From the NCBI RefSeq assembly GCF_001922985.1, contig NZ_MRUH01000123.1:1-64000 (forward strand): 64,000 nucleotides of DNA, in the 5' to 3' direction. Positions 26,289 to 34,908 of the stretch are shown piece by piece; position 1 is the stretch's first letter, and every line of letters begins with the position of its first letter. The notes under the pieces are model-generated. The model had not been told where the DNA came from, searched no databases, and worked only from the letters and a program-made list of their open reading frames with translations. Both the position numbers and the translations under genes were made by a program. Source of the stretch: Teredinibacter waterburyi. GTDB taxonomy: Bacteria; Pseudomonadota; Gammaproteobacteria; Pseudomonadales; Cellvibrionaceae.

Positions 26289-27026
26289 ATGTCTCAAATA
26301 AGGCTACTAGTTAGTACGCTCAAAAAGCAGCTTAAAGCCCACGGCTATACCTATCTGCAGGTTGCTGAGGCACTAGAGTTGAGCGAAGCCACCATTAAGC
26401 GCAGTTTTGCCGAGGCGAGCTTTAGCCTTGCTAGGCTGGAGGCGATTTGCCAGCTCATGGGCTACCAGTTGAGCGATTTACTGGCGCTGTTAAAAACGGA
26501 GCAGCCGCGCCTACAGCAGCTCACTCTGGCGCAAGAGCAGCAGATTGTAGACGATAATCTATTGTTGTTGGTGGCCGTATCGGTGATTAACGGTTGCGGG
26601 TTTCGCGATTTGCTGGAGCTTTACGCTATTTCTGAGGCTGAACTGATTCGAGCGCTGGCGCAAATGGACCGGCTGCAACTAATCGACCTGTTACCCCGCA
26701 ACCGGATAAAACTCAAAGTTTCGCCAAACTTCCGGTGGATCGCCAATGGGCCTATTCAGCGCTTTTTTTTGCAGCGGGTTAAGGAAGATTTTTTCAATTC
26801 GCGCTTTGATCAAGATGACGAAAAACTATTGGTACTAACCGCGCTACTGTCCCACGCCTCAAATCAGGAGCTGCAAAACCGCTTAAGCCTGTTGGCCAGA
26901 CAGTTCGCCGAACTGCAGCAGGAAGATATGAGCCTGCCCATGAGCGAGCGTAACGGCGCTACCCTAGTTATGGCTTTGCGTCGCTGGCAGTATTCAGGGT
27001 TTGAGGCTTACAAGCCAAAACCATAG
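26289..27026 (+). CDS. XRE-type helix-turn-helix regulator
   Basis: A 245-residue protein. The N-terminal helix-turn-helix (about 15-65) contains YTYLQVAEALELSEATIKRSF, followed by LARLEAICQLMGYQLSDLL. The remaining 175 residues are helical and Leu-rich, with no recognisable ligand domain; FRDLLELYAISEAELIRAL suggests a second small helical DNA- or protein-binding unit. Probable regulator of itself and the divergent LplT-PlsC-ligase fusion gene, by position. Effector unknown. Confidence 0.8.
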   Translation: MSQIRLLVSTLKKQLKAHGYTYLQVAEALELSEATIKRSFAEASFSLARLEAICQLMGYQLSDLLALLKTEQPRLQQLTLAQEQQIVDDNLLLLVAVSVINGCGFRDLLELYAISEAELIRALAQMDRLQLIDLLPRNRIKLKVSPNFRWIANGPIQRFFLQRVKEDFFNSRFDQDDEKLLVLTALLSHASNQELQNRLSLLARQFAELQQEDMSLPMSERNGATLVMALRRWQYSGFEAYKPKP

Positions 27027-27174
27027 CGGGTTATCGGGCTTGCCTTTTCGGTTGGGTACGGGGTAGCATCCTCAACCCGACCAAAGGATTTGAGTCAGTT
27101 TTGCGCAGTACTCCTATTGGTTGTAATACAGATAATTCAAACAACAATAAACGTATTAATTTACAGGAGTGATT

Positions 27175-27660
27175 ATGGATAACACCGCAGAAAACCCCTA
27201 CAAAGCCCCAGAAGCCGAAGTTGTAAGCGACTCCGGTACGGGTAGCTTAAGTGATATATTCCCGCGCTTTAGCGCTTGGGGAGTGTTCGGCCTTTCCATC
27301 ATTACCTTGGGTATCTACATTCCCTATTGGCTTCATACTCGCTCTAAGCAGATCACAAGCTATGTTAGCAACCCCACATCACAGGGCTTGTTGATTGCTA
27401 TGTGGGTGCTGTTTATTCTTAACCTATCATCCAATGTGGTGGTGAGGATCGAGCCCGCTATAGGTGCTGTTTTTGCGTTTGCAAGCTTGCCTTATATGGT
27501 GATCTACTACATTTGTGCGTACAAACTTCGCAGTCAAATTCACGAGCGTTTGGGTGTTCATAAAGGCGATCGCCTTTGGATCGGTCCAATCCTGACCTTC
27601 TTTTTCTCAACTCTTTATATGCAGTACAAGATCAATCAGGCAATTGATCAAGAGCGCTAA
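27175..27660 (+). CDS. DUF4234-like membrane protein
   Basis: A protein of about 161 residues with an N-terminal soluble stretch (ENPYKAPEAEV) and four hydrophobic segments. GLSIITLGIYIPYWLHTRSKQI is the typical DUF4234-like opening (helix, then YW and a basic patch). Function unknown. An in-frame GTG at 27169 overlaps the AGGAG ribosome-binding site (27165-27169), so the ATG at 27175 is the better start. It has its own terminator and is probably separate from the RDD operon that follows. Confidence 0.75.
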   Translation: MDNTAENPYKAPEAEVVSDSGTGSLSDIFPRFSAWGVFGLSIITLGIYIPYWLHTRSKQITSYVSNPTSQGLLIAMWVLFILNLSSNVVVRIEPAIGAVFAFASLPYMVIYYICAYKLRSQIHERLGVHKGDRLWIGPILTFFFSTLYMQYKINQAIDQER

Positions 27661-27673
27661 ATAGGTTTAGCGA

Positions 27674-27710
27674 ACAGTCGCGGTATTTTCTGATATCGCG
27701 ACTGTCTTTT
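27674..27710 (+). terminator. Intrinsic terminator after the DUF4234-like gene
   Basis: ACAGTCGCG (27674-27682) pairs with CGCGACTGT (27697-27705), and inner pairs extend the stem to about 13 bp around a 6-nt loop. CTTTT follows on the forward strand. Confidence 0.75.
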
Positions 27711-27803
27711 AGATGATATCTGGCTCTAGCCTGTGCATGCGTTCTGAGCTGTACTCGGCAAATTTCAGAATGAGTTGTTAAAAACTTCTATAGGTTTGCC
27801 CCA

Positions 27804-28517
27804 ATGCCTAAGGCCTCTACCGACACCGCGTTACTCGATACCACCTACAAAGTCGAAACCCCCGAAGCCATTGACCTTTCTGCCCAGTTGGCGGGGCCGG
27901 TTCCCCGCGCATTAGCCTTTAGCGCCGATTTACTATTGCGTTCAATTGTCTTGAGCATTCTCTTCATTATTTTGGCAATTGGTGGGAAGGCGGGTGTAGG
28001 TATTTTTCTGATTGTGAGCTTTGTTTTGGAATGGTTTTATCCGGTGTTATTTGAAGTTCTATATAAGGGCCAAACACCGGGTAAGCGCTGGATGAATATC
28101 GCTGTCGTAAACGATGATTTAACCCCAGTTTCCTGGAGTACTTCGATAATTCGCAACTTGTTGCGGGCGGTCGATTTTCTCCCTTTGTGTTACGTATTCG
28201 GCTTTTTCACCATGGTAATGACCAACTGCTTCCAGCGCCTGGGTGACATTGCCGCGGGCTCGGTTGTTGTTCATCGACAAAAAACATTACCGCTAGCAAC
28301 AACCTTACCCAAGGTAACGCCAACCCCACCGTCCTTTGATTTAGGTCTAGACGATGTTGTTGCCTTCACCGGCTTTGTCGAGAGGGACGCGGCACTAACG
28401 ACAGCCCGCAAGCAGGAGCTCGCGGATATGTTATCTGGTGTAACGCAAAAAACGGGGCCAGAAGCGGTTAGCTTTATTCAAGGTATTGGCTGTTGGCTAC
28501 TGGGTGAGCGTAAATGA
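27804..28517 (+). CDS. RDD family membrane protein
   Basis: A 237-residue membrane protein. The RDD domain (about 28-155) begins LAGPVPRALAFSADLLLRSIVL, with the Arg and Asp that name the family, and contains GQTPGKRWMNIAVVND. Three hydrophobic helices are visible. The C-terminal 80 residues are soluble (VAFTGFVERDAALTTARKQ). First gene of a six-gene operon; its last codons overlap the next start by 4 bp (ATGA). Function unknown; the operon pattern suggests a membrane complex with the MoxR ATPase. Confidence 0.88.
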   Translation: MPKASTDTALLDTTYKVETPEAIDLSAQLAGPVPRALAFSADLLLRSIVLSILFIILAIGGKAGVGIFLIVSFVLEWFYPVLFEVLYKGQTPGKRWMNIAVVNDDLTPVSWSTSIIRNLLRAVDFLPLCYVFGFFTMVMTNCFQRLGDIAAGSVVVHRQKTLPLATTLPKVTPTPPSFDLGLDDVVAFTGFVERDAALTTARKQELADMLSGVTQKTGPEAVSFIQGIGCWLLGERK

Positions 28518-29467
28518 AACAACAAGTCTTTGAACAAAAATATCAGGGCTGCTGGAGTCGAGTAGCCGAAATAGTTAGTCTTGGTAAAGCTGGTTACGAT
28601 GAGGATTTCCCCAATCTATTTCGTTCCATCTGTCATCATTTGGCCATAGCGAAGCACCGCCGTTATAGCCCGCAGTTAGTCGAACGGCTTAATGCCCAAG
28701 TTATTCAGGCCCACCACCTTTTCTATCAACACAATGCCCGCTTTAAAATGCAGTGGTTGTATTTTTTTGTTTGGCAGTTCCCGCAAACGCTTCGTAATAA
28801 TTATCGATTTATTTTCGCTTCGTTACTTTTGTTTGCATTGCCAATGTTGGCGATGGGCTTAGCCTGCTACTTAAATCCAGAATTTATCTATTCGATGTCC
28901 TCCGCAGAGGAGGTAATGAAGTATGAGGCAATGTACGACCCGAGTAACAACGTGCTTGGTCGCGAGCGAGATTCAAGCAGCGATATTCAGATGTTTGGAT
29001 TCTATATAAAACATAATATTGGCATAAGCTTTCAAATGTTCGCCGGCGGGATGTTGGCGGGGTTTGGCTCTGTTTTCTATTTGATCTTTAACGGCCTCGC
29101 GATTGGCGGTGTGGCGGGGCATCTTACTCAGTTGGGCTACACATCTACCTTTTATCCTTTTGTGGTAGGGCATGGCTCTTTTGAACTGACGGCCTTAGTT
29201 TTTGCCGGTGCCGCTGGTTTAAAGTTGGGATATTCAATTATTTCTCCCGGCGCTTATTCACGCTTAGAAGCGCTAAGAATTGCAGGGCGCGATGCTATTG
29301 TCATTATGTACGGTGTTGCCGTGATGCTGTTAATTGCGGCTTTTATAGAGGCGTTTTGGTCCTCTACTGCAGAACTGCCGCAAGTGGTTAAGTACTCGGT
29401 GGGCGCTGTATTGTGGGCTGCGGTACTTGGATATTGTATTTTATCGGGGCGCCGCCATGGATCTTAA
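28514..29467 (+). CDS. Stage II sporulation protein M-like membrane protein
   Basis: A 317-residue membrane protein of the SpoIIM/DUF95 family (PF01944). A soluble N-terminal helical region (about 1-95) precedes a first helix (YRFIFASLLLFALPMLAMGLACYL) and then a cluster including IGISFQMFAGGMLAGFGSVFYLIFNGLAIGG. The FVVGHGSFELTALVFAGAAGLKLGY block is a family hallmark. The organism shows no sign of sporulation; SpoIIM homologues are common in MoxR operons of non-sporulating bacteria. It overlaps the RDD gene by 4 bp and the next gene by 11 bp, indicating translational coupling. Confidence 0.88.
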   Translation: MKQQVFEQKYQGCWSRVAEIVSLGKAGYDEDFPNLFRSICHHLAIAKHRRYSPQLVERLNAQVIQAHHLFYQHNARFKMQWLYFFVWQFPQTLRNNYRFIFASLLLFALPMLAMGLACYLNPEFIYSMSSAEEVMKYEAMYDPSNNVLGRERDSSSDIQMFGFYIKHNIGISFQMFAGGMLAGFGSVFYLIFNGLAIGGVAGHLTQLGYTSTFYPFVVGHGSFELTALVFAGAAGLKLGYSIISPGAYSRLEALRIAGRDAIVIMYGVAVMLLIAAFIEAFWSSTAELPQVVKYSVGAVLWAAVLGYCILSGRRHGS

Positions 29468-31064
29468 CCGGCTGGCAATTCGCGCTCGCATTAGATCTCC
29501 CATGGAAGCGGTAGATTTGGGTGTGGTGATGACTCGCCAATGGTGGCGACTGACTTTTTTAAGTTGGTTTATCCCAAGTTTTACACTTTGGTTATTGTTA
29601 ACGCCCATTTTTTATAGCCATAGCTGGGTTGTAGCGCTAGTCGTTTGGTGGCTAAAACCTTTATGGGATTGCGGGCCACTGTATATTGCGAGTCGCGCAT
29701 TGTTTGGTGAAACGGTTACCCTCGGACAAGTATTGCGACAATTACCAAGCTTGTACCGCAAGGATTGGTTGCCAGCTCTAACAATACGGCGGTTTAGTCT
29801 TACACGATCGTTCGACCTGCCGCTTACTCAATTAGAAGGTTTGAGTGGTAGTGCGCGAAGTGCCCGACAGATGATCTTACATCGAAAACACAGCGGTGCA
29901 GCAACATGGTTGTCGATTGTCGCCATTCATATTGAGTCGTTTATTTTATTCGCGCTCTACATGTTTTTGTATCTTATGATTCCAGAACAGGCCGATATTG
30001 ATTACAGCGCGTTGCTGATTGAATCGAGCAATTTTTTCTCGGTCTTTGAAAATCTTGCGGCCTATATCCCAATGGCTTTAGTCGGGCCGTTTTATGTTGT
30101 ATCTGGCTTTTCACTTTATATTGCACGGCGTATGGATTTGGAGGCTTGGGATATTGAAATTCGCTTTCGGCATCTTGCTGAACAGTTTCAGCGTCGGGCT
30201 ACGCCAGTGGTTTCTGCGCTAATGCCGATGCTGTTTGCCGCGTTCGTTGCTCTGTCTGCGTTAACCTACAGTCCAGGCGCGGTCTATGCTGACGAATCGA
30301 TTCAGTCTCCAAATTCTTCTGCTGAATTTTCGTTTAGTACTGACCTGCCTGCCAAATCAGAGTCGTTAGCTAAAACTCAATCGGAAGTTGCCAAACAGCG
30401 CATTATTGCGATTTTGGCGGGTGAAGAGTTCCACACCGTAAAAGTGGAAAAGGGTTGGCGGTTAAAAAGCCTTGAAGACCAAATTGAAGACGATGAGCTC
30501 CCGTTGTGGTTAATTGTTTTAGTGGAATTTTTCGAAAAATTCGGCAAGCTATTTGGTGCTGGTGGCGCGCTTGGTGATCTTTCATTTAGCTTTTTGGAAG
30601 TTATCTTGTGGTGTGGTTTAGCGGCGTTAGTGATCTATGTTGTGGTGCGCTATCGCGGTAATATTAAATCGCTCGCGGTTCAGTTCCGCTTGCCAGAAAA
30701 GCAGGAGTTGCCACCTAAAGTATTATTCGGTTTGGATGTTACCCGCGAAAGCTTGCCGGAAGATGTGCCAGCAGAAGTTCGTAAGCTGTGGGAGGCCGAT
30801 CAACATCGTGCAGCTATAAGCCTGCTTTACCGCGCTTTGTTGGCACAGCTTATTCACAATTACGAGTGTAGTTTTAGCGATTCTGATACCGAGGACGAAT
30901 GTATTCAGCAGGTGCGAAAGTTACAGCAACCAGCGCTGAGTGACTACGCCGCAGAGTTGACCGATTGTTGGCAATCGCTTGCCTATGGACATCGGCTACC
31001 AGCAGTCGCAAGGGTGCAAAATTTGTGTGTACGTTGGCGGGAGCACTTTGATTTTGAAAAATAA
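29457..31064 (+). CDS. DUF4129 domain membrane protein
   Basis: About 535 residues from ATG 29457; an upstream in-frame start at 29427 lies deeper inside the SpoIIM gene. Several membrane helices occupy the first 290 residues (WWRLTFLSWFIPSFTLWLLL and others). A Ser-rich extracytoplasmic stretch (about 285-380) is followed by a helix at about 392-412 (LEVILWCGLAALVIYVVVRY). A C-terminal cytoplasmic DUF4129 region follows (DQHRAAISLLYRALLAQLIH). Proteins of this kind resemble transglutaminase-linked MoxR operon members, but no transglutaminase core is visible. Third gene of the operon. Confidence 0.82.
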   Translation: MDLNRLAIRARIRSPMEAVDLGVVMTRQWWRLTFLSWFIPSFTLWLLLTPIFYSHSWVVALVVWWLKPLWDCGPLYIASRALFGETVTLGQVLRQLPSLYRKDWLPALTIRRFSLTRSFDLPLTQLEGLSGSARSARQMILHRKHSGAATWLSIVAIHIESFILFALYMFLYLMIPEQADIDYSALLIESSNFFSVFENLAAYIPMALVGPFYVVSGFSLYIARRMDLEAWDIEIRFRHLAEQFQRRATPVVSALMPMLFAAFVALSALTYSPGAVYADESIQSPNSSAEFSFSTDLPAKSESLAKTQSEVAKQRIIAILAGEEFHTVKVEKGWRLKSLEDQIEDDELPLWLIVLVEFFEKFGKLFGAGGALGDLSFSFLEVILWCGLAALVIYVVVRYRGNIKSLAVQFRLPEKQELPPKVLFGLDVTRESLPEDVPAEVRKLWEADQHRAAISLLYRALLAQLIHNYECSFSDSDTEDECIQQVRKLQQPALSDYAAELTDCWQSLAYGHRLPAVARVQNLCVRWREHFDFEK

Positions 31065-32475
31065 ATTACTCGTGTTAATTACCCTTGCTCTCGCCGCTCT
31101 GACTCTATATCTATTTTTTCAGATGTTTGAACGCTATGAAGAAGAGGACGACCAGGGCTGGTCGAGAAAGGCGTTGCGCAATCCCTATCTTGCGGCCGAG
31201 CTTTATGCGCGTGAATTTGGGAACGAGGTAACGAGTATAGATAGCATCACAAAGTTTGATGACATTGAGGGCATTAGTACACTGTTCGTCGCAAAAAGCG
31301 GCCAAATAGTTTCTAAGCCGCGGTTAGATCAGTTGCTCACTTGGGTAGCTTTGGGTAATGATTTGATTGTCGCGGCTCAGGGTGGCAGCGATTGGTATAG
31401 CGATAAGGTTTTAGAGCGTTTAAAGTTGGAGCTTTACGCGACCGAATATGATGGACGTCCAATTTTTGATGAAAATGGCAATGCGATTGATTATTCAGAT
31501 TCGCCGCCTAGTGACAAGGGGAACGAATCCGACTCTCTGCTGCTAAGCGAAGCGCTGCGTGAGTATAATCGCATTGTGGAAGCAGAAGCCGATGCGGAAT
31601 CAGACGAAAAAAAATTGAGTCCCGAACATCGTATCAGAACCTACGAAGACGGTGTTGAACCTCACCAATTAACCCATTTGCGTTTTGGTGGTGTTGACGA
31701 AGGCCTGCGTATAGAGTTCCTCCCGGATCGCGCTTTTGATGTATCTAGTTACAGTCGCGACGACTCTTCTAACAATACTGATGGCTCTGATTCCGATTCT
31801 GATGGCTCTGCAGATAGCGACCAAAACAGTTCTGACGATGGGCTGCTGTACCCGCTAGCCGATAACGTGATTTATATGCGCGGCGGATCTCAAGGCGTTA
31901 ATTTTCTGCAGCTTCGGTTTGGTCGCGGTATGGTAACGCTGTTGTCCGACGGCGATGTTTTTACCAATGAGAATATAGATAAGTTCGACCATGCTTTTTT
32001 GTGGCAGGTGTTGGCCGGCCGGGATAATCGTATGGCCATTCTATACGCAACCAATATGCCGTCGCTGTTGTCGATTATGCTCGCCTTTATGCCTGAGTTA
32101 TTGGCGGCAGCACTGTTACTTTTTTGTTTATGGCTATGGTATCGCAGTGGCCGTTTTGGTCCGATCAACTCTCTGCAAGTTACTACCCGTCGTTCGTTGC
32201 TTGAGCATTTGTTTGCTCGTGCTTTCTATTTTTGGCGCGGCGGTTCATACGAGCAGTTATTGACACCTTTACGAAGTGAACTTCTGCTGCACGCCGGACG
32301 TGTTTTACCCGAATTTCATCACGCGGAAGAGGCGCGCAGAGTGGCGCTATTGGCACAGGCTAGTCATCAGCCTGAGGCCGATGTGGCTCAGGCCTTACAG
32401 GTTTCCTCGAGCCATACTGAATCCAGTTTTATTCATCAAGTAACGTTATTGCAGCGAATTAGGAAGGCAATATGA
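31054..32475 (+). CDS. DUF4350 domain protein with acidic Ser/Asp linker
   Basis: About 473 residues. The frame extends upstream (ATG at 30985), but TTG at 31054 with GGGAG about 10 nt upstream gives a sensible N-terminus: KNKLLVLITLALAALTLYLFF, a single membrane helix. The DUF4350 region (about 40-120) contains NPYLAAELYAREFG and LLTWVALGNDLIVAAQGG. A low-complexity Asp/Ser/Asn linker lies at about 31764-31842. A second helix (MLAFMPELLAAALLLFCLWLW) precedes a cytoplasmic C-terminal tail. The last 4 bp overlap the moxR start. Exact start unsure; the gene is clear. Confidence 0.8.
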   Translation: MKNKLLVLITLALAALTLYLFFQMFERYEEEDDQGWSRKALRNPYLAAELYAREFGNEVTSIDSITKFDDIEGISTLFVAKSGQIVSKPRLDQLLTWVALGNDLIVAAQGGSDWYSDKVLERLKLELYATEYDGRPIFDENGNAIDYSDSPPSDKGNESDSLLLSEALREYNRIVEAEADAESDEKKLSPEHRIRTYEDGVEPHQLTHLRFGGVDEGLRIEFLPDRAFDVSSYSRDDSSNNTDGSDSDSDGSADSDQNSSDDGLLYPLADNVIYMRGGSQGVNFLQLRFGRGMVTLLSDGDVFTNENIDKFDHAFLWQVLAGRDNRMAILYATNMPSLLSIMLAFMPELLAAALLLFCLWLWYRSGRFGPINSLQVTTRRSLLEHLFARAFYFWRGGSYEQLLTPLRSELLLHAGRVLPEFHHAEEARRVALLAQASHQPEADVAQALQVSSSHTESSFIHQVTLLQRIRKAI

Positions 32476-33476
32476 CCGAACAACATACAGAAACGTCTGC
32501 CGCATCGAATGTGAGCGAAAAATTTGCAAGTGCTTTAGCATCTGTGGACAAACTGCGACAAAAAATTAACGGCGAACTTGTTGGTCAGCTTGAAGTGGTT
32601 GATCAGGTTCTGATTGCGTTGCTGTCAAACGGTCACGTTTTGCTAGAAGGTGTGCCAGGTTTAGGTAAAACACTGTTGGTACGTGTTTTAGCGAATTGCT
32701 TTGATGGCGACTTCAAGCGAATACAATTTACACCGGATTTAATGCCGGCGGACGTTACAGGGCATGTTATTTATGACGCGAGCGAAGGTAAGTTTCGTAT
32801 GCGTAAAGGCCCAGTATTTACTAATATATTGTTGGCGGACGAAGTTAACCGTGCTCCCGCTAAAACCCAAGCGGCACTTTTGGAGGTGATGCAAGAGCGA
32901 CAAGTGACGCTGGAAGGTGTAGCACGACCATTACCCAAGCCCTTTATGGTACTAGCTACGCAAAACCCAATTGAACAAGAGGGCACTTACCCTTTACCGG
33001 AAGCCGAATTAGATCGCTTCTTGATGAAGGTTGTTATCGATTACCCGAATCAAGATGATGAAATTGCCTTAACCAAACAAATCACCACCGGTCATGTGAA
33101 TGATCAAGATGTATTTGCGCAGGGTTCAGCGCTGTTTAATGCCGACGATATTTTTCAATTCCAGCAGCTTGTTTCCGAAATCACCTTAGATGACAAAGTG
33201 CTGGATTACGCGGTGCGATTGGTTAGAGCCACGCGAACCACAACTTCACTCATTCGTGGCGCGGGCACGCGTGCGTGTATAGCGTTAGTTCGCTGCGCGC
33301 GTGCTAAAGCCTTTTTACGGGGTAGTGATTTTGTTCTGCCCAGTGATGTTAAATCTATGGCATTTCCGGTATTGCGTCATCGCGTCGGCTTGTCGGCTGA
33401 AATGGAAATTGATGGTTTTGATGTTGACCAGGTACTTTCGCAAATATTAAATATGGTTGAAGCGCCACGCTTATGA
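32472..33476 (+). CDS. MoxR-family AAA+ ATPase
   Basis: A 334-residue cytoplasmic ATPase. Walker A is GVPGLGKT (60-67) and Walker B ILLADEVNRAPAKTQ. The MoxR-typical LEVMQERQVTLEGV and FMVLATQNPIEQEGTYPLPEAELDRFLMK segments are present. The C-terminal helical lid contains AFLRGSDFVLPSDV. MoxR ATPases act as chaperones, often delivering metals or remodelling a partner carrying a von Willebrand-type domain; the adjacent DUF58 protein is the expected partner. Overlaps both neighbours by 4 bp. Confidence 0.95.
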   Translation: MTEQHTETSAASNVSEKFASALASVDKLRQKINGELVGQLEVVDQVLIALLSNGHVLLEGVPGLGKTLLVRVLANCFDGDFKRIQFTPDLMPADVTGHVIYDASEGKFRMRKGPVFTNILLADEVNRAPAKTQAALLEVMQERQVTLEGVARPLPKPFMVLATQNPIEQEGTYPLPEAELDRFLMKVVIDYPNQDDEIALTKQITTGHVNDQDVFAQGSALFNADDIFQFQQLVSEITLDDKVLDYAVRLVRATRTTTSLIRGAGTRACIALVRCARAKAFLRGSDFVLPSDVKSMAFPVLRHRVGLSAEMEIDGFDVDQVLSQILNMVEAPRL

Positions 33477-34840
33477 GGCCGAGCAAGCGTTTATTAAGCT
33501 TGGTTGCAGCATGGTTGGCCTTAGCCGGTTTAGTTTTTGCTGTGCGTATCGCTGCGGTATTGCAACCTAGCGATAAAGACCTGCTAGCGAATGCCTCGCA
33601 ATCTGCGCAAGAGTTCGCGAACCTGTGGTGGTTGCTAGGTGGCGTTTTACTGGTAGCGGCTTGGATCGATGCCGTTCGTCAGCGTCGCTACCCAATGCTT
33701 AGGGTAGTGCGCCAATTACCCCATAGCCTCGCCTTGGGGGCGGAGGCCAAGGTAAGTTTACGTATCGAAAATGGTTATGACTTTTCAGTGCAACTGGAGT
33801 TGACGGACTATTACCCCGCCGAAGTTGAGACCCAAGCCTTACCGATTATTTGTAGTATCGAGGCAAACGCTCATAAAGATGTAGACTACTTAATTCGCCC
33901 GATTCGGCGCGGTGCGGCAGAATTTGGTAAAACCCATCTTCGTATCGAGAGCCGTTGGCGACTTTGGCAAAAACGCCAACAGCAGGGCGAATTGCAAAGT
34001 TTAAAAATCTACCCAAACTTTGCACCTATCGCCAAGCTGGCAATGATGGGGCTGGAACATCAGCTATCGCAATTGGGTGTTCACTTGCAGCAGCGTCGTG
34101 GCGATGGCAGCGACTTTCACCAGTTGCGAGAATTTCGCGAAGGTGACGCGATTCGTCAAATCGACTGGAAAGCCACGGCGCGCCACTCCAAAGCGATCTC
34201 GCGTGACTATCAAGACGAGCGCGATCAGTCAGTAATTTTTTTACTGGATTGCGGTCGTCGTTTGCGCAATAAAGATGATGAATTCAGTCACTTCGATCAT
34301 GCCCTTAATGCATTGCTACTCACATCCTACGTTGCGCTGCGGCAGGGCGATGCGGTTGGTTTAATGACGTTTGCGGGTGAGGAACGATGGTTAAACCCCG
34401 TTAAGGGGCCTGCGAATATTAATGTGCTGTTGAACCAGCTCTACGATTTACACAGCGGTACGACAACAAGTGATTATGTTGAGGCAGCAGAACGTTTAGT
34501 GGGCCGTTATAGCAAACGGTCACTCGTTATTTTGATCACTAACGTACAAGAAGAAGACTCGGATGATTTAAATACCGCCATAGGAATTTTAACAAAACGG
34601 CATTTGGTGGTGGTGGCGAGCTTGCAGGAAGCGATTATTCAATCGTGCATCGATATACCGGTAAAAACTATTTCTGACGCGCTAAGTTACTGTGGCGCAA
34701 ATGATCATTTAGAGCAGCGCCGTAAACTTTTGCACCGGTTGCAAAACCTAGGGGTAGGGATGACCGATGCACAACCGCAACATTTGCATCACGCTTTATT
34801 AGCAGAATATTTACGTTTAAAACGTAGCGGTAAGATTTAA
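33473..34840 (+). CDS. DUF58 protein with degenerate VWA-like fold
   Basis: A 455-residue protein with two N-terminal helices (about 7-30 and 47-63). A beta-rich middle follows (LGAEAKVSLRIENGYDFSV). The DUF58 core contains GDGSDFHQLREFREGDAIRQIDWKATARHSK and then VIFLLDCGRRLRN. The metal-binding DxSxS motif of von Willebrand A domains reads DCGRR here, so the metal site looks degenerate. Last gene of the operon, translationally coupled to moxR; it should be membrane-attached and is a candidate MoxR client. Confidence 0.92.
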   Translation: MRPSKRLLSLVAAWLALAGLVFAVRIAAVLQPSDKDLLANASQSAQEFANLWWLLGGVLLVAAWIDAVRQRRYPMLRVVRQLPHSLALGAEAKVSLRIENGYDFSVQLELTDYYPAEVETQALPIICSIEANAHKDVDYLIRPIRRGAAEFGKTHLRIESRWRLWQKRQQQGELQSLKIYPNFAPIAKLAMMGLEHQLSQLGVHLQQRRGDGSDFHQLREFREGDAIRQIDWKATARHSKAISRDYQDERDQSVIFLLDCGRRLRNKDDEFSHFDHALNALLLTSYVALRQGDAVGLMTFAGEERWLNPVKGPANINVLLNQLYDLHSGTTTSDYVEAAERLVGRYSKRSLVILITNVQEEDSDDLNTAIGILTKRHLVVVASLQEAIIQSCIDIPVKTISDALSYCGANDHLEQRRKLLHRLQNLGVGMTDAQPQHLHHALLAEYLRLKRSGKI

Positions 34841-34858
34841 CGAATTAGACTTGCCAAC

Positions 34859-34890
34859 AAAAAAGGGCGACATAAATGTCGCCCTTTTTT
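34859..34890. terminator. Bidirectional intrinsic terminator
   Basis: A long A/T-flanked stem: the left arm at 34859-34873 contains GGGCGACAT and the right arm at 34876-34890 contains ATGTCGCCC, with T-runs on either strand. It lies between convergent DUF58 and deaD genes and should serve both. Confidence 0.85.
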
Positions 34891-34908
34891 GTTTAAGCTA
34901 AACCGTGC

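Noticed and set aside
28514..29467. Sporulation function for the SpoIIM homologue
   Set aside because: The genes around it are typical of a Gram-negative MoxR operon; no other sporulation gene is present.
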